From positions 558,001 to 622,000 of the forward strand of contig NZ_AP028669.1 of NCBI RefSeq assembly GCF_041154485.1: a stretch of 64,000 bases of DNA. The letters are read 5' to 3'. Shown here piece after piece: positions 25,456 to 35,480 of the stretch. The notes beneath the pieces are model-generated. The model had not been told where the DNA came from. It did not search any database and worked only from the letters and a program-made list of their open reading frames with translations. The translations under genes were made by a program, and so were the position numbers. This stretch comes from Variovorax sp. V93. GTDB lineage: Bacteria; Pseudomonadota; Gammaproteobacteria; Burkholderiales; Burkholderiaceae_C. How positions within the stretch are numbered: position 1 is the stretch's first letter; each line of letters opens with the position of its first letter.

Positions 25456-26376
25456 CTAGTTCCGGAGCGCAGCGGCCGGCGCCAGGTGCCAGCGCCCCAG
25501 CAGCCGCGCCACCGCCCGCACCCGCTGCGTGTCGCGGCCCCAGCGGCGGCTCGCGGGCAGCTTCTGCGCCCATTTCATGCGCCGTGCCGCCTCGGCGATG
25601 CGCTCGCGCACTTGCGCGTCCACCTCGGCCAGCGCGGCGTGCCAGTGCTGGCCGGCGGCTTCGGGCGCGGCGGCCTCCAGCATCATGGCCGTGGAGTGCA
25701 GGTAGCTGAGCCAGTCGCGTGCCTGGCATTCGGCCAGGGTCATGACTTCGGAAGGATCGTCCTCGAAGTCGATGTAGCCGATCACGCCGTCGGGGCACTG
25801 CACCAGGTTGCGGTCGAAGGCCTGGCTCAGGTGCTGGCCGCGCACATGCACCCTGGCGATCGCGGCCAGCCCTTCGCGCCAGACCGCGAGCAGCGCGGCC
25901 GGTCCGGCCGCGGCGGCCTGGTCGAGCCGCTCCTGCAGCACGACAGTGCTGCGGCCGCTTTCGCCGAGGTCGGAAATCAGCAGGCCGTCGGGCTGCTGCG
26001 CCAGCACCGCCGGCACGCGCAGGCCCGCGGCCGCGAGCTGCCGCAGGCGCCGCGCCTCGGTGGCGATGGCGGCTTCGCCGCCCGGGTTGGGCACCGGCTT
26101 GATGATGTCCAGCCGCGCCATGCGCGCGACCGCCGCCATCACGCGGTAGCCCCACTTGCCGTGGCGCGGGCCGGCCTTCTTGAGCCACACGCGCTCGCTG
26201 CCCAGGCGGTGGCTGGCCACGTTCTTCTGCTGCTTCGGCAGCATGAGTCGCAGGAACTCGGCATAGTCGCCGGGCGCCGGCACGATGGGCTGCGCGTCCA
26301 GCGGCGCGGGCGCGGAGGCCGCGCCCTTGGCGCTGTGCAGCCGCGCCGAAGAACCACCGCGTCGCAAGGGGTTCAT
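25456..26376 (-). CDS. protein-kinase-fold protein
   Basis: The 306-residue protein looks like a divergent member of the kinase/LPS-kinase superfamily. RVWLKKAG may hold the ATP-binding Lys, EARRLRQLAAAGLRVPAVL the alphaC-type region, LLISDLGES the hinge, HVRGQHLSQAFDRNL the catalytic loop and GYIDFEDDP the metal-binding DFG equivalent. The order is that of Bud32/RIO/Kdo-kinase-like proteins. The substrate is unknown; a cell-envelope sugar or protein is possible. It starts on the stop codon of the glutamate-synthase-like gene (ATGA), so the two are translationally coupled. Confidence 0.75.
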   Translation of the reverse strand: MNPLRRGGSSARLHSAKGAASAPAPLDAQPIVPAPGDYAEFLRLMLPKQQKNVASHRLGSERVWLKKAGPRHGKWGYRVMAAVARMARLDIIKPVPNPGGEAAIATEARRLRQLAAAGLRVPAVLAQQPDGLLISDLGESGRSTVVLQERLDQAAAAGPAALLAVWREGLAAIARVHVRGQHLSQAFDRNLVQCPDGVIGYIDFEDDPSEVMTLAECQARDWLSYLHSTAMMLEAAAPEAAGQHWHAALAEVDAQVRERIAEAARRMKWAQKLPASRRWGRDTQRVRAVARLLGRWHLAPAAALRN

Positions 26377-28100
26377 GCGGCCAGCGGAAGGTTCGACACC
26401 AGGCCGTGCGGCCCCTGTGTCAGGGGCTGGAAGCTCTCGGCGCTGGCCAGCGGCCAGTAGGTGCGGAACACGTTGTGCTGCTTGTCGAGCGGGCCGAGCA
26501 GCGCACCCGGCTGCACCTGCATCACCAGGTTGCTCAACAGGCGCACCTCGGTGTCGGAGATGCGCCGCACGATGTGGTGCGCCGTGATCTGCTGCGGATG
26601 GTCGAGGCCGGCGGCCTGTACCAGCTCCTGCAGCGCATGCAGCGTGCTGCGATGGAAGTTGCGCACGCGCTCGGCCTTGGTCGGCACCACCAGCGCTTGC
26701 TGGCGCACCGGGTCCTGCGTGGTCACGCCCGTGGGGCAGTGGCCGGTGTGGCAGCTTTGCGCCTGGATGCAGCCCAGGGCCATCATGAAACCGCGCGCCG
26801 CGTTGCACCAGTCGGCACCCAGCGCCATCATGCGCGCCACGTCGAAGGCCGTGATCACCTTGCCCGCGCAGCCCAGCTTGATGCGGTGGCGCAGGTTCAC
26901 GCCGATCAGCGTGTTGTGCACCAGCAGCAGGCCCTCCTGCAGCGGCGCGCCCACGTGGTCGCTGAACTCGACCGGCGCCGCACCCGTGCCGCCCTCGGCG
27001 CCGTCGACCACGATGAAGTCGGGCGTGATGCCGGTGGCCTGCATGGCCTTGACGATCGCGAACCACTCCCACGGGTGGCCGAGGCAGAACTTGAAGCCGG
27101 TCGGCTTGCCGCCCGAAAGCTCGCGCAGCCTGGCGATGAAATGCATCATCTCGATGGGCGTGGTGAACGCGCTGTGCGATGAGGGCGAGACGCAGTCGAT
27201 GCCGATCGGCACGCCGCGCGCGGCCGCGATCTCGGGCGTGACCTTGGGCGCGGGCAGCACGCCGCCGTGCCCGGGCTTGGCGCCCTGGCTCAGCTTGATC
27301 TCGATCATCTTGACCTGCGGGTCGCGCGCGTTGGCGCTGAAGCGCTCGGCGTTGAACGTGCCATCCTCGTTGCGGCAGCCGAAGTAGCCCGAGCCGATTT
27401 CCCAGATCAGGTCGCCGCCATGCACGCGGTGGTGCTGCGAGATCGAGCCTTCGCCGGTGTCGTGCGCAAAGCCGCCGAGCCTGGCGCCCTGGTTGAGCGC
27501 GAGGATCGCATTGGCCGACAGCGCGCCGAAGCTCATGGCCGAGATGTTGAACACGCTCGCGCTGTACGGCTGCGTGCAGGGATGGTGGGACGACGCCCCG
27601 GCCGCGCCCGATGGCGGCGGGTTTGCGTCGGCGGTATGCGGCGTGCCGCCGATCACGATGCGGAAATCGTGGTTCTCGAGCTTCGTGGGCTGCATCGAGT
27701 GGTTGATCCACTCGTAGCCCGCGATGGTCACGTCGAGCTGCGTGCCGAAGGGCCGGTTGTCGGGCTCGCCCTTGGCGCGCTGATACACCAGCGAGCGCTG
27801 CGCGCGCGAGAACGGGGCCGCTTCGGAATCGCTCTCGATGAAGTACTGCCGCATTTCCGGCCGGATGAATTCGAGCAGGAAGCGCAGGTGGCCGATGACG
27901 GGGTAGTTGCGCAGGATGGCGTGGCGCGCCTGCCGCAGGTCGTGCACGCCGGTGCCCGAAAGCACCGCGAAGACGGCCACGCCCACCCAGGCCAGCCACA
28001 GGTGGGGCGACACCAGCACCAGGGCGATGCAGGCCGCCAGGCCGACCACGCACAGGGCGAAGGCGCTGTAGCGCGTCGGAAACGGAATAATCGTGGGCAT
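26373..28100 (-). CDS. FMN-binding glutamate synthase-family protein
   Basis: The 575-residue protein has two N-terminal membrane helices (about residues 9-48), followed by the FMN barrel of the glutamate synthase large subunit. Hallmarks are MSFGALSANAI, HDTGEGSIS, PGHGGVLPAPKVT and GAEGGTGAAP, and the 3Fe-4S motif C-x5-C-x4-C (CIQAQSCHTGHC). The glutaminase and C-terminal GltB domains are absent. The electron donor and aminated product are unknown. It is divergent from the SEC-C gene and coupled to a kinase-like gene. A membrane anchor on a GltS-type core is characteristic of this subfamily. Confidence 0.88.
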   Translation of the reverse strand: MPTIIPFPTRYSAFALCVVGLAACIALVLVSPHLWLAWVGVAVFAVLSGTGVHDLRQARHAILRNYPVIGHLRFLLEFIRPEMRQYFIESDSEAAPFSRAQRSLVYQRAKGEPDNRPFGTQLDVTIAGYEWINHSMQPTKLENHDFRIVIGGTPHTADANPPPSGAAGASSHHPCTQPYSASVFNISAMSFGALSANAILALNQGARLGGFAHDTGEGSISQHHRVHGGDLIWEIGSGYFGCRNEDGTFNAERFSANARDPQVKMIEIKLSQGAKPGHGGVLPAPKVTPEIAAARGVPIGIDCVSPSSHSAFTTPIEMMHFIARLRELSGGKPTGFKFCLGHPWEWFAIVKAMQATGITPDFIVVDGAEGGTGAAPVEFSDHVGAPLQEGLLLVHNTLIGVNLRHRIKLGCAGKVITAFDVARMMALGADWCNAARGFMMALGCIQAQSCHTGHCPTGVTTQDPVRQQALVVPTKAERVRNFHRSTLHALQELVQAAGLDHPQQITAHHIVRRISDTEVRLLSNLVMQVQPGALLGPLDKQHNVFRTYWPLASAESFQPLTQGPHGLVSNLPLAA

Positions 28101-28157
28101 AGAAAATAGTGTCGACCGGAGGCCTGCTGCATCATAGAGGGCTGCCCCGAACTTGCC

Positions 28158-28932
<775 letters not shown>

Positions 28933-28940
<8 letters not shown>

Positions 28941-30174
28941 TAGCGGCCCTGCCAGCGCACGGCTGACGCCACGCGCGGCGTGGGTCATGGTGCTGGCGCT
29001 GTGCGCCGGGGTGGCGCTGAGCCAGGCCTTCCGTACCGTGGGTGCCATCATGGCGAGCCCGCTGCAGGCCGACTTCAGGCTGTCGGCCCAGGCGCTGGGC
29101 ATTTTCTCGGGCGCCTTTCATTTCGCCTTTGGCGCGATGCAGCTCTTCATGGGCATCGGCATCGACCTGCATGGCGTGCGGCGCACGGTGCTGGTGGCGT
29201 TTCCGGTCGCCATCGCGGGCGCGCTGCTGTCGGCGTTCGCGCCGAGCTACGCGGTGCTGGTGGCGGGGCAGGCGCTGATCGGCGTCGGCTGCGCGCCGGC
29301 CTTCCTGGTGTGCACCGTGTTCATCGCGCGGCACTTTCCGGCCGCGCGCTTCGCCACCGTCTCCGGCCTGGTGCTGGCCATCGGCGGCCTCGGCATGCTG
29401 GCCACCGGCACGCCGCTCGCGTGGCTGGTGCAGGCCTATTCGTGGCGCGCGGGCTTCCTGGTGCTGGCCGTGGCCTCGGCACTGGCGTGGCTCGCGATCT
29501 GGCGCTGGGTGCGCGAGCCCGCCTCGGCCGTGCCGCAGGCGAACGAGTCCATTCCCGAGGCCATCCGCCAGTTCGGCGCGCTGCTCGCAATGCCGCACAC
29601 GCTCGGCATCGTCGTGCTCGGGGCCGTGACCTATGCCGCCTTCATCTCGCTGCGCGGGCTCTGGCTCGGGCCGCTCATGATGGAGCGCCACGGCTATTCG
29701 CTGGTGCAGAGCGGCAACGTCGCGATCGCGGTGTCGGTGATCTCGCTGTTCGGTGCGCCGCTGTTCGGCCGCTTCGACCGCGACGGCGCCGCGCGCCGCC
29801 GCCGGATCGTGGCGTGCGCGCTCGGCTATGCGGCGCTGTTCGCGCTCATCGCCTTCACGCACTCGGCCTGGCTGGACATCGGTGGCATGGTGCTGATCGG
29901 CGTGCTCTCGGGCTTCATCGTCTGGCAGTACGCCGACGTGCGCGTGGCCTATCCGGCCACGCTCACGGGCCGCGCGATGGCGGTGTTCACGATGGCGATG
30001 TTCCTTGGCGTCGCGCTCATGCAATGGGGCACCGGCGTGGCAGCCTCGGTGGCCGCGGCGCATGGCGGCGATCCGCTCACGGCCGTGCTGGCCACCATCG
30101 CCGCGCTGCTGGTGCTGGGCATCGCGGCCTTCGCGTGGCTGCCCGCGCCGAAGGCGCAGGCCCTCAGATCTTGA
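28933..30174 (+). CDS. MFS transporter
   Basis: The 413-residue protein has about 12 membrane helices and the MFS motif region [19 protein letters not shown]. It begins with GTG inside the SEC-C gene (8-base overlap); an ATG-free N-terminus makes this start likely. Its first 90 residues match the cut-off transporter at 1-931 strongly ([18 protein letters not shown]). The two are paralogues of the same cyanate/sugar-phosphate-like MFS group. Its 3' end overlaps the convergent GNAT gene by 11 bases. Confidence 0.88.
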
Positions 30175-30478
30175 AGGCGCGCTGGATGTCCGGCCGCACC
30201 AGGTCGGCGTACTCGCGGTGCTTGCGGATATAGCCCGCGATGAATTGGCACACCGGAATCACGTGCAGCCCCCTGGCGCGCGCCTCGTCGAGCACATGCC
30301 GTGCGATGCCCGAGCCCACGCCCTTGCCCTCGTGCTCGGGCAGCACCTCGGTGTGGGTGAACATGATGGCGTCGGTCAGCAGGTTGTATTCGGCGTAGGC
30401 CGCGAGCTGGCCCTCGAGTGCGGCTTCGTAGCGGTGCTGGGCTTCGTTGTTGGTGATGACGAGGTTGCTGTTGCTCAT
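30164..30478 (-). CDS. GNAT-type N-acetyltransferase (YjdJ-like)
   Basis: The 104-residue protein is a minimal acetyltransferase fold of the YjdJ type. The acetyl-CoA loop EHEGKGVGSGIARHVLDEARARG and the HVIPVCQFIAGYIRKH end of the fold are visible (positions about 48-90). The typical member is about 90-105 residues. Its acceptor is unknown. The ATG overlaps the stop of the NTF2-like gene (ATGA), and its 3' end overlaps the convergent MFS gene. Confidence 0.87.
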   Translation of the reverse strand: MSNSNLVITNNEAQHRYEAALEGQLAAYAEYNLLTDAIMFTHTEVLPEHEGKGVGSGIARHVLDEARARGLHVIPVCQFIAGYIRKHREYADLVRPDIQRAFKI

Positions 30479-30969
30479 GGTTGGCGTGCGAGATAAGTGG
30501 CGAGATTGGCGGCCGCGGTGGCGCGCACCTTGTTGCGCAGCATCGGCGTCCAGCCGAGCAGCAGGCCCGGCGCGCCGAGCGCCTGGCGCGACCAGGTCCA
30601 GAAGGCAAAGCTGTCGCGGTGCGTGGCGATCAGCCCGTCGGGCGTGAAGCCGAAGCGCGCGTCGACGCTGTTGTCGACCAGCCGGCCGGTGGCGCTGAAG
30701 CGGTAGTGCGCGTCCCAGTGGGCCTGGCCGCTGGTGTCGTCGGCGTGCACGTCGCGCCAGGTCAGCCGCCAGACGTCGGCCCCCTTGGCCTTGGTGGCAT
30801 TGCAGAGCATGCGCCACATGCCGCCCACCTGTTGCCGGCCGCGCAGCGAGAAGGCCTCGTCGTCGAACGCCGCATCGCTGGCATAGCAGGCGGCCATGGC
30901 GGGGGCGTCGAGCCTGGAGAAAGCCTCGTAGAGGCGCTCGATGGTCTGGGCATTGGCTGCTGCTGTCAT
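30475..30969 (-). CDS. NTF2/SnoaL-like protein
   Basis: The 164-residue protein has the cone-shaped NTF2-like fold, beginning IERLYEAFSRLDAPAMAACY, with WDAHYRFSATGRLVDNSVDARF in the sheet. The family includes ketosteroid-isomerase-like enzymes and many proteins of unknown function. The sequence does not show which. It sits in a minus-strand run pgpA-cinA-NTF2-GNAT with 1-4 base spacings or overlaps. Confidence 0.82.
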   Translation of the reverse strand: MTAAANAQTIERLYEAFSRLDAPAMAACYASDAAFDDEAFSLRGRQQVGGMWRMLCNATKAKGADVWRLTWRDVHADDTSGQAHWDAHYRFSATGRLVDNSVDARFGFTPDGLIATHRDSFAFWTWSRQALGAPGLLLGWTPMLRNKVRATAAANLATYLARQP

Positions 30970-30970
30970 G

Positions 30971-31513
30971 TCATGGGGCCTTTGTTGTTGTGCCGGCGTA
31001 CGGGCCGAGCAGGCCCACCAGCGTCTGCAGAGCGTAGTGCACCGTGGCCGCGCGCACTGCGGCGCGATCGCCGTCGAAGCGGCGGCGCTCGGTGCGGACC
31101 TGCCCGTCGACCGACCAGCCGAACCACACGGTGCCGACCGGCTTCTCGGGACTGCCGCCGGTGGGGCCGGCCACGCCGGTCACGGCCACCGCCGCACGGG
31201 CCGCCGAATGCGCGATGGCCCCTTCGGCCATGGCGCGCGCCACGGGCTCGCTGACCGCGCCGTGGGCGTCGATCAGCGCGGCATCGACGCCCAGCAGTTC
31301 GGTCTTGGCCGCGTTCGAGTAGCTGACGAAGCCGCGCTCGAACCATGCGCTGGAGCCCGCGAGCTCGGTGCATGCGCCGGCGATGAGTCCGCCGGTGCAG
31401 CTTTCGGCCGTGGCCAGCATCCAGCCCTTCTTCAGCAGCAGTTCGGCCAGGGCCGCGACGAGCGCGGGCGTGTCCTGGTCGGCAAGAAAATTCGCCGGGG
31501 TCGAAGGTTCCAT
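30971..31513 (-). CDS. CinA C-terminal domain protein (nicotinamide-nucleotide amidase type)
   Basis: The 180-residue protein contains only the C-terminal CinA/PncC domain: TAESCTGGLIAGACTELAGSS, FVSYSNAAKTELLGV and AVTGVAGPTGG. Stand-alone members deamidate nicotinamide mononucleotide to nicotinic acid mononucleotide, recycling NAD. It lies between pgpA (4 bases upstream) and the NTF2-like gene. Confidence 0.93.
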   Translation of the reverse strand: MEPSTPANFLADQDTPALVAALAELLLKKGWMLATAESCTGGLIAGACTELAGSSAWFERGFVSYSNAAKTELLGVDAALIDAHGAVSEPVARAMAEGAIAHSAARAAVAVTGVAGPTGGSPEKPVGTVWFGWSVDGQVRTERRRFDGDRAAVRAATVHYALQTLVGLLGPYAGTTTKAP

Positions 31514-31517
31514 CAGT

Positions 31518-32075
31518 TCACCATGCGCGCCAGAGCGCGATGACCAAGAGCGTGCAGAACGCCGCCACGAGGTCGTCGAGGATGATGCCGAAGCCGGCGC
31601 GCCACCAGCGCACCTCGGTCGCGTCGCGCTGCTTGAACAGCGCATCGGCCCAGGCCACCGGCCCCGGCTTGGCGGCATCGAAGAAGCGGAACAGGCCGAA
31701 CGCGATGGCCTGCGCGAAGAGGCCGGCCGGTGTGACGAGCCACAGCACGATCCAGAACGCGATCACCTCGTCCCACACGATGCTGCCCGGGTCGGCCACG
31801 CCCATGTCGCGCGCGGTGACGCTGCAGGCCCACCAGCCGACGGGCAGCGAGGCCAGGATGATCCAGCCGATGGCGGCGGGCGAGAGCCACAGCTGCATCA
31901 CGGCAAAGGCGGCCCAGGCCCACAGGGTGCCGACAGTGCCGGGCGCCACGCGCGGCAGGCCGGAGCCGAAGCCCATGGCGATGAAATGCGCCGGGTGGGA
32001 CAAAAGGAAAGCGATCGAGGGACGGCGGGGCGTGGCTTGCGGCATGGGGCCTGCGTAGGAAGAAGCAGCTTGCAT
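31518..32075 (-). CDS. pgpA: phosphatidylglycerophosphatase A
   Basis: The 185-residue membrane protein removes phosphate from phosphatidylglycerophosphate to make phosphatidylglycerol. It shows the PgpA start HFIAMGFGSGLPRVAPGTVGTL, the helix with VWDEVIAFWIVL and the end GFGIILDDLVAAF, which carry conserved acidic residues. ATG 32075 gives 185 residues; ATG 32045 (MPQATPRR, 175 residues) is also plausible, since neither has a clear ribosome site. It heads a minus-strand operon with cinA. Confidence 0.93.
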   Translation of the reverse strand: MQAASSYAGPMPQATPRRPSIAFLLSHPAHFIAMGFGSGLPRVAPGTVGTLWAWAAFAVMQLWLSPAAIGWIILASLPVGWWACSVTARDMGVADPGSIVWDEVIAFWIVLWLVTPAGLFAQAIAFGLFRFFDAAKPGPVAWADALFKQRDATEVRWWRAGFGIILDDLVAAFCTLLVIALWRAW

Positions 32076-32137
32076 CAGGCCAGAGTGTCGCGCATTCGAG
32101 GGGCTGTCCAAGACCCTCTATTTATCAAAGCAATAGC

Positions 32138-32166
32138 TTGTTTAATTCAGAGAGCGGGCCTAGTAT
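32138..32166 (+). promoter_or_regulatory. sigma-70-type promoter for the DHA2-like MFS gene
   Basis: TTGTTT (32138-32143) and TAGTAT (32161-32166) are separated by exactly 17 bases in a locally AT-rich stretch, 46 bases before the ATG at 32212. Confidence 0.55.
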
Positions 32167-32211
32167 CCAGGCCTTGCCTTGCCACCTGTCGTCCGCCACG
32201 GACCGCGCCCT

Positions 32212-33696
32212 ATGCCTGCTGCCTCATCCAACGCCCCTGCTTCGCTCCACCCCGCTTCGCCCGCCGCCGACTGGAGCGAACTGTTCAGCGGACGCAACGG
32301 CTGGCGTGCGCTGGCGCTCACGGGCGGCGTTGCGCTGCACGCGGTCAACGTGCACATCGTGACGACCGTGCTGCCGTCGGTGGTGAGCGAGATCGGCGGG
32401 CTCGACTGGTATGCCTGGAGCACCACGCTGTTCGTGGTCGGGTCGATCCTCGGCGCCACGCTGTCGGTGCGGCTGCTCGCGCGGCTGGGCCCGCGCGGTG
32501 CCTGCCTGGCGGCGCTGGCGGTGTTCGGCGCGGGCTCGATGGCCTGCGCGCTCGCGCCGACCATGCCCTGGCTGCTCGCGGGCCGCACGGTGCAGGGGCT
32601 GGGCGGCGGACTGCTCGCGGCCCTGAGCTATGCGCTGATCCAGCGGGTGTTCGCGCCGCGGCTGTGGCCCCGCGCGGTGGCGCTGGTGTCGGGCATGTGG
32701 GGCGTGGCCACGCTCTGCGGGCCGGCGGTCGGCGGCCTGTTTGCGCAGGCGGGGCATTGGCGCTGGGCCTTCTGGTCGCTGCTGCCGCTGGCTGCGGTAC
32801 AGGGGCTGCTGGTGGCGGTGCAGCTGCGGCCCGCGGCCGGCGTGCGGCACGAGCGGCCGGCGGCCATGCCGCGCATCGCGGCGCCGCAGATCGGTTTGCT
32901 GGCGGCCTCGGTGCTGGTGATCGCCGCCAGCGAATTCCTGTCGGCCATCGCCTGGCAGGCCGCCGGCGTGGCGCTGGGTCTGGGGCTCGGCGTGGCCGCC
33001 ACGCGGATCGACCGGCGTGCCGCAGTACGGCTGCTGCCCGCCGGCGCCTACGCGCTGCGCACGCCGATGGGCGCCATCTATGCGAGCGTGGTGCTGCTGC
33101 TGATCGGCACCACCACCGAGATCTTCGTGCCGTACTTCCTGCAGCTGCTGCATGGCCATTCGCCTTTGTCGGCCGGCTATCTCACGGCCGCGATGGCCGG
33201 CGGCTGGAGCGTGGGTTCGCTGCTGTCGTCGGGGCGCAGCGGCGCGGGCGCCGACCGCATGCTGCGCGCCGGGCCGGTGGCCTGCACGCTGGGGCTTGCC
33301 GCGCTCGCGCTGCTGCTGCCGGCGCCCGGACGCTTCGCGCCGGGGCTCGAGATGCTGCTGGCCGCCATTGCGCTGGCAGCCGTGGGGCTGGGCGTGGGCA
33401 TCGGATGGCCGCACCTGGTCACGCGCCTGATGTCGCTGGCGCCGGCCGGGCAGGAAGGGCTGGCCTCGGCCTCGATCACCACCGTACAGCTCTACGGCAT
33501 GGCCGTGGGTGCGGCAGTGGCCGGGCTGGTGGCCAACGCGGCCGGCCTCAGCGAGCCCGGCGGCGCGGCGGGTGCGCGCTCCGCTGCGGCCTGGCTGTTC
33601 GCGAGCTTCGCGTTCGCGCCTGCGCTGGCGGCATGGCTGGTGGCCCGCTTCGTTGCCGCGCGCAGCCTGGCCGGCGTGCCCAGGCAATCGCTCTAG
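32212..33696 (+). CDS. MFS drug-resistance-type transporter (DHA2-like)
   Basis: The 494-residue protein has roughly 12-14 membrane helices. It shows the drug:H+ antiporter features VTTVLPSVVSEIGGLDWYAW near the first helix and AGRTVQGLGGGLLAALSYAL in the motif C region. This points to efflux of toxic organic compounds, substrate unknown. ATG 32212 is chosen over an upstream in-frame start at 32179, because the promoter above would place the transcript start next to or before it. It is divergent from pgpA. Confidence 0.87.
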   Translation: MPAASSNAPASLHPASPAADWSELFSGRNGWRALALTGGVALHAVNVHIVTTVLPSVVSEIGGLDWYAWSTTLFVVGSILGATLSVRLLARLGPRGACLAALAVFGAGSMACALAPTMPWLLAGRTVQGLGGGLLAALSYALIQRVFAPRLWPRAVALVSGMWGVATLCGPAVGGLFAQAGHWRWAFWSLLPLAAVQGLLVAVQLRPAAGVRHERPAAMPRIAAPQIGLLAASVLVIAASEFLSAIAWQAAGVALGLGLGVAATRIDRRAAVRLLPAGAYALRTPMGAIYASVVLLLIGTTTEIFVPYFLQLLHGHSPLSAGYLTAAMAGGWSVGSLLSSGRSGAGADRMLRAGPVACTLGLAALALLLPAPGRFAPGLEMLLAAIALAAVGLGVGIGWPHLVTRLMSLAPAGQEGLASASITTVQLYGMAVGAAVAGLVANAAGLSEPGGAAGARSAAAWLFASFAFAPALAAWLVARFVAARSLAGVPRQSL

Positions 33697-33784
33697 GCCT
33701 TCCTGCATGCCGTCCGGCGTATTCGCCCGCGGCATGGGGCATCGTATGCTTGGCGACCCATTCAAGCGAGAGAGCCCATCCATC

Positions 33785-34495
33785 ATGAAAAGAGCCGTGG
33801 TCCGTTTCAACGCGTTGTGGCTGTGCCTCGCGTTCAGCTTGCTGCTCGCGGCCTGCGGCAACAAGGAGGCCGAGCAACGCACCGCCTTCATCGCCTTCCT
33901 GCAGGCCCGGGTGCTCGACAAGCCCGGCCTGCGCGTGCCCACGCCCAATGCCGAGGAGAAGGCCTCCTTCGGCGACTATGCGCAGCACTACGCGGTGATT
34001 GCCGACTTCAACGAGGGCATGAACAAGTCGGTCAGCCAGCCGATGGGCCAGGTCATGGCCAAGGGCGCGCTGCGCTCGATTGCCGACCTGGGGTCGCGCC
34101 GCGACGACCTCAAGGCCGCCAAGGACGGCCTGGGCGGCCTGCGCACCGCGCTCGACCAGGAGCTGGCCAAGGCCGATGCCGCGCATGCGAAGCTCAAGCA
34201 GCCCGACGACCTGAAGCAGGTCTACGACAAGGCCTACGAAAAAACCGTGTCGGCGCCGGCCGCCACTTTCAAGGAAGTGTTCCCGGCGCTCGACAAGGTG
34301 TTCGACGGCGCGCTTGCGGTGGGCAACTACCTCGAGCAGAACAAGTCGAAGATCCAGGTCTCGGGATCGTCGGTCAGCGTGAGCGATCCGGCCGTGCAGG
34401 CGCAGCTCAACAAGATGCTGCAGGAGCTCAATGCTCACTCGAAGGACATCAACGCCGCGCAGGCCAAGATGCAGGCGATGGTCCGAGGGTCCTGA
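33785..34495 (+). CDS. DUF3053 lipoprotein
   Basis: The 236-residue protein has a lipoprotein signal (lipobox LAAC, Cys24). A mostly helical, charged domain follows, with FIAFLQARVLDKPGLRVP and a C-terminal coiled-coil-like tail (QAQLNKMLQELNAHSKDIN). It matches the DUF3053 family (E. coli YiaF-type), whose function is unknown. Its stop directly abuts the convergent thiL stop. Confidence 0.85.
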   Translation: MKRAVVRFNALWLCLAFSLLLAACGNKEAEQRTAFIAFLQARVLDKPGLRVPTPNAEEKASFGDYAQHYAVIADFNEGMNKSVSQPMGQVMAKGALRSIADLGSRRDDLKAAKDGLGGLRTALDQELAKADAAHAKLKQPDDLKQVYDKAYEKTVSAPAATFKEVFPALDKVFDGALAVGNYLEQNKSKIQVSGSSVSVSDPAVQAQLNKMLQELNAHSKDINAAQAKMQAMVRGS

Positions 34496-35455
34496 TCAGA
34501 CGAAGTGGTCGAAGGAGTCGAAGCGCTGCGATACCGGCGTGCCGCCCGCATCCACGATGCGCAGGCCGGCTTCGGCGTCGATGCGGCCGATGCGCGTCAC
34601 GCGCGTGGCGCTTTCCCGGCCGGCCTGTTCGACCGCGGCGCGCGCCGTGGGCGGGGCGGTGAAGACCAGCTCGTAGTCGTCGCCGCCCGAAAGCGCGCAG
34701 GTGCGCAGCATCTCGGTGCCGAGGCCGGATGACGCGGCCGCGGCGATCACGCCCGTGGCCGCATCGGCATCGAGTGTGGCGCCGACCTTGCTCGACGCGA
34801 GGATGTGGCCCAGGTCGCCCACGAGCCCATCGCTCACGTCCACCGCCGCGGAAGCCCTGCCGCGCAGCGCCTGGCCCAGCGCCACGCGCGGCGTGGGCTG
34901 CTCCATGCGCATGCGCGCCTGCGCGAACACCTCCGCAGGCAGTGCGATCGTGCCGCGGAACGCCTCGAGCGCGAGCCGTGCATCGCCGAGCGTGCCGCTG
35001 ACCCAGATGTCGTCGCCCGCGTGCGCGCCCGAGCGCAGCAGCGCCGCGCCGGCCGGCACTTCGCCGAACACGGTGATGCAGATGTTGAGCGGGCCGCGCG
35101 TGGTGTCGCCGCCCACCAGCTCGCAGCCGTGTTCGTCGGCCAGTGCGAACAGGCCGCGCGAAAAAGCTTCGAGCCAGGGCTCGTCGACACCGGGCAGCGC
35201 GAGCGCGAGCGTGAAGGCCAGCGGCTTCGCGCCGCAGGCCGCCAGGTCGCTGAGGTTCACCGCCAGCGCCTTGTGGCCGAGCCGCGAGGGATCGACGGTC
35301 GAGAGAAAGTGCCGGCCCTCGACCAGCATGTCGCAGGACACGGCAAGCTGCATGCCGGGCGCGGGTGCGAGCAAGGCGCAGTCGTCGCCCACGCCGAGCG
35401 GGGAGCGTGTGGCGGGGCGCTGGAAGTAGCGTGTGATCAGGTCGAATTCACCCAT
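34496..35455 (-). CDS. thiL: thiamine-monophosphate kinase
   Basis: The 319-residue enzyme phosphorylates thiamine monophosphate to the active diphosphate. Family hallmarks are EFDLITRYF at the start, GVGDDCALL, VSCDMLVEGRHFL and AVNLSDLAACGAKP, where metal and nucleotide bind, with GGDTTRGPLNI further on. Length is normal. It is convergent with the DUF3053 lipoprotein gene and downstream of the isochorismatase gene on the same strand. Confidence 0.96.
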   Translation of the reverse strand: MGEFDLITRYFQRPATRSPLGVGDDCALLAPAPGMQLAVSCDMLVEGRHFLSTVDPSRLGHKALAVNLSDLAACGAKPLAFTLALALPGVDEPWLEAFSRGLFALADEHGCELVGGDTTRGPLNICITVFGEVPAGAALLRSGAHAGDDIWVSGTLGDARLALEAFRGTIALPAEVFAQARMRMEQPTPRVALGQALRGRASAAVDVSDGLVGDLGHILASSKVGATLDADAATGVIAAAASSGLGTEMLRTCALSGGDDYELVFTAPPTARAAVEQAGRESATRVTRIGRIDAEAGLRIVDAGGTPVSQRFDSFDHFV

Positions 35456-35480
35456 GGGGTGAGCATAAGCGCTGGAACGC

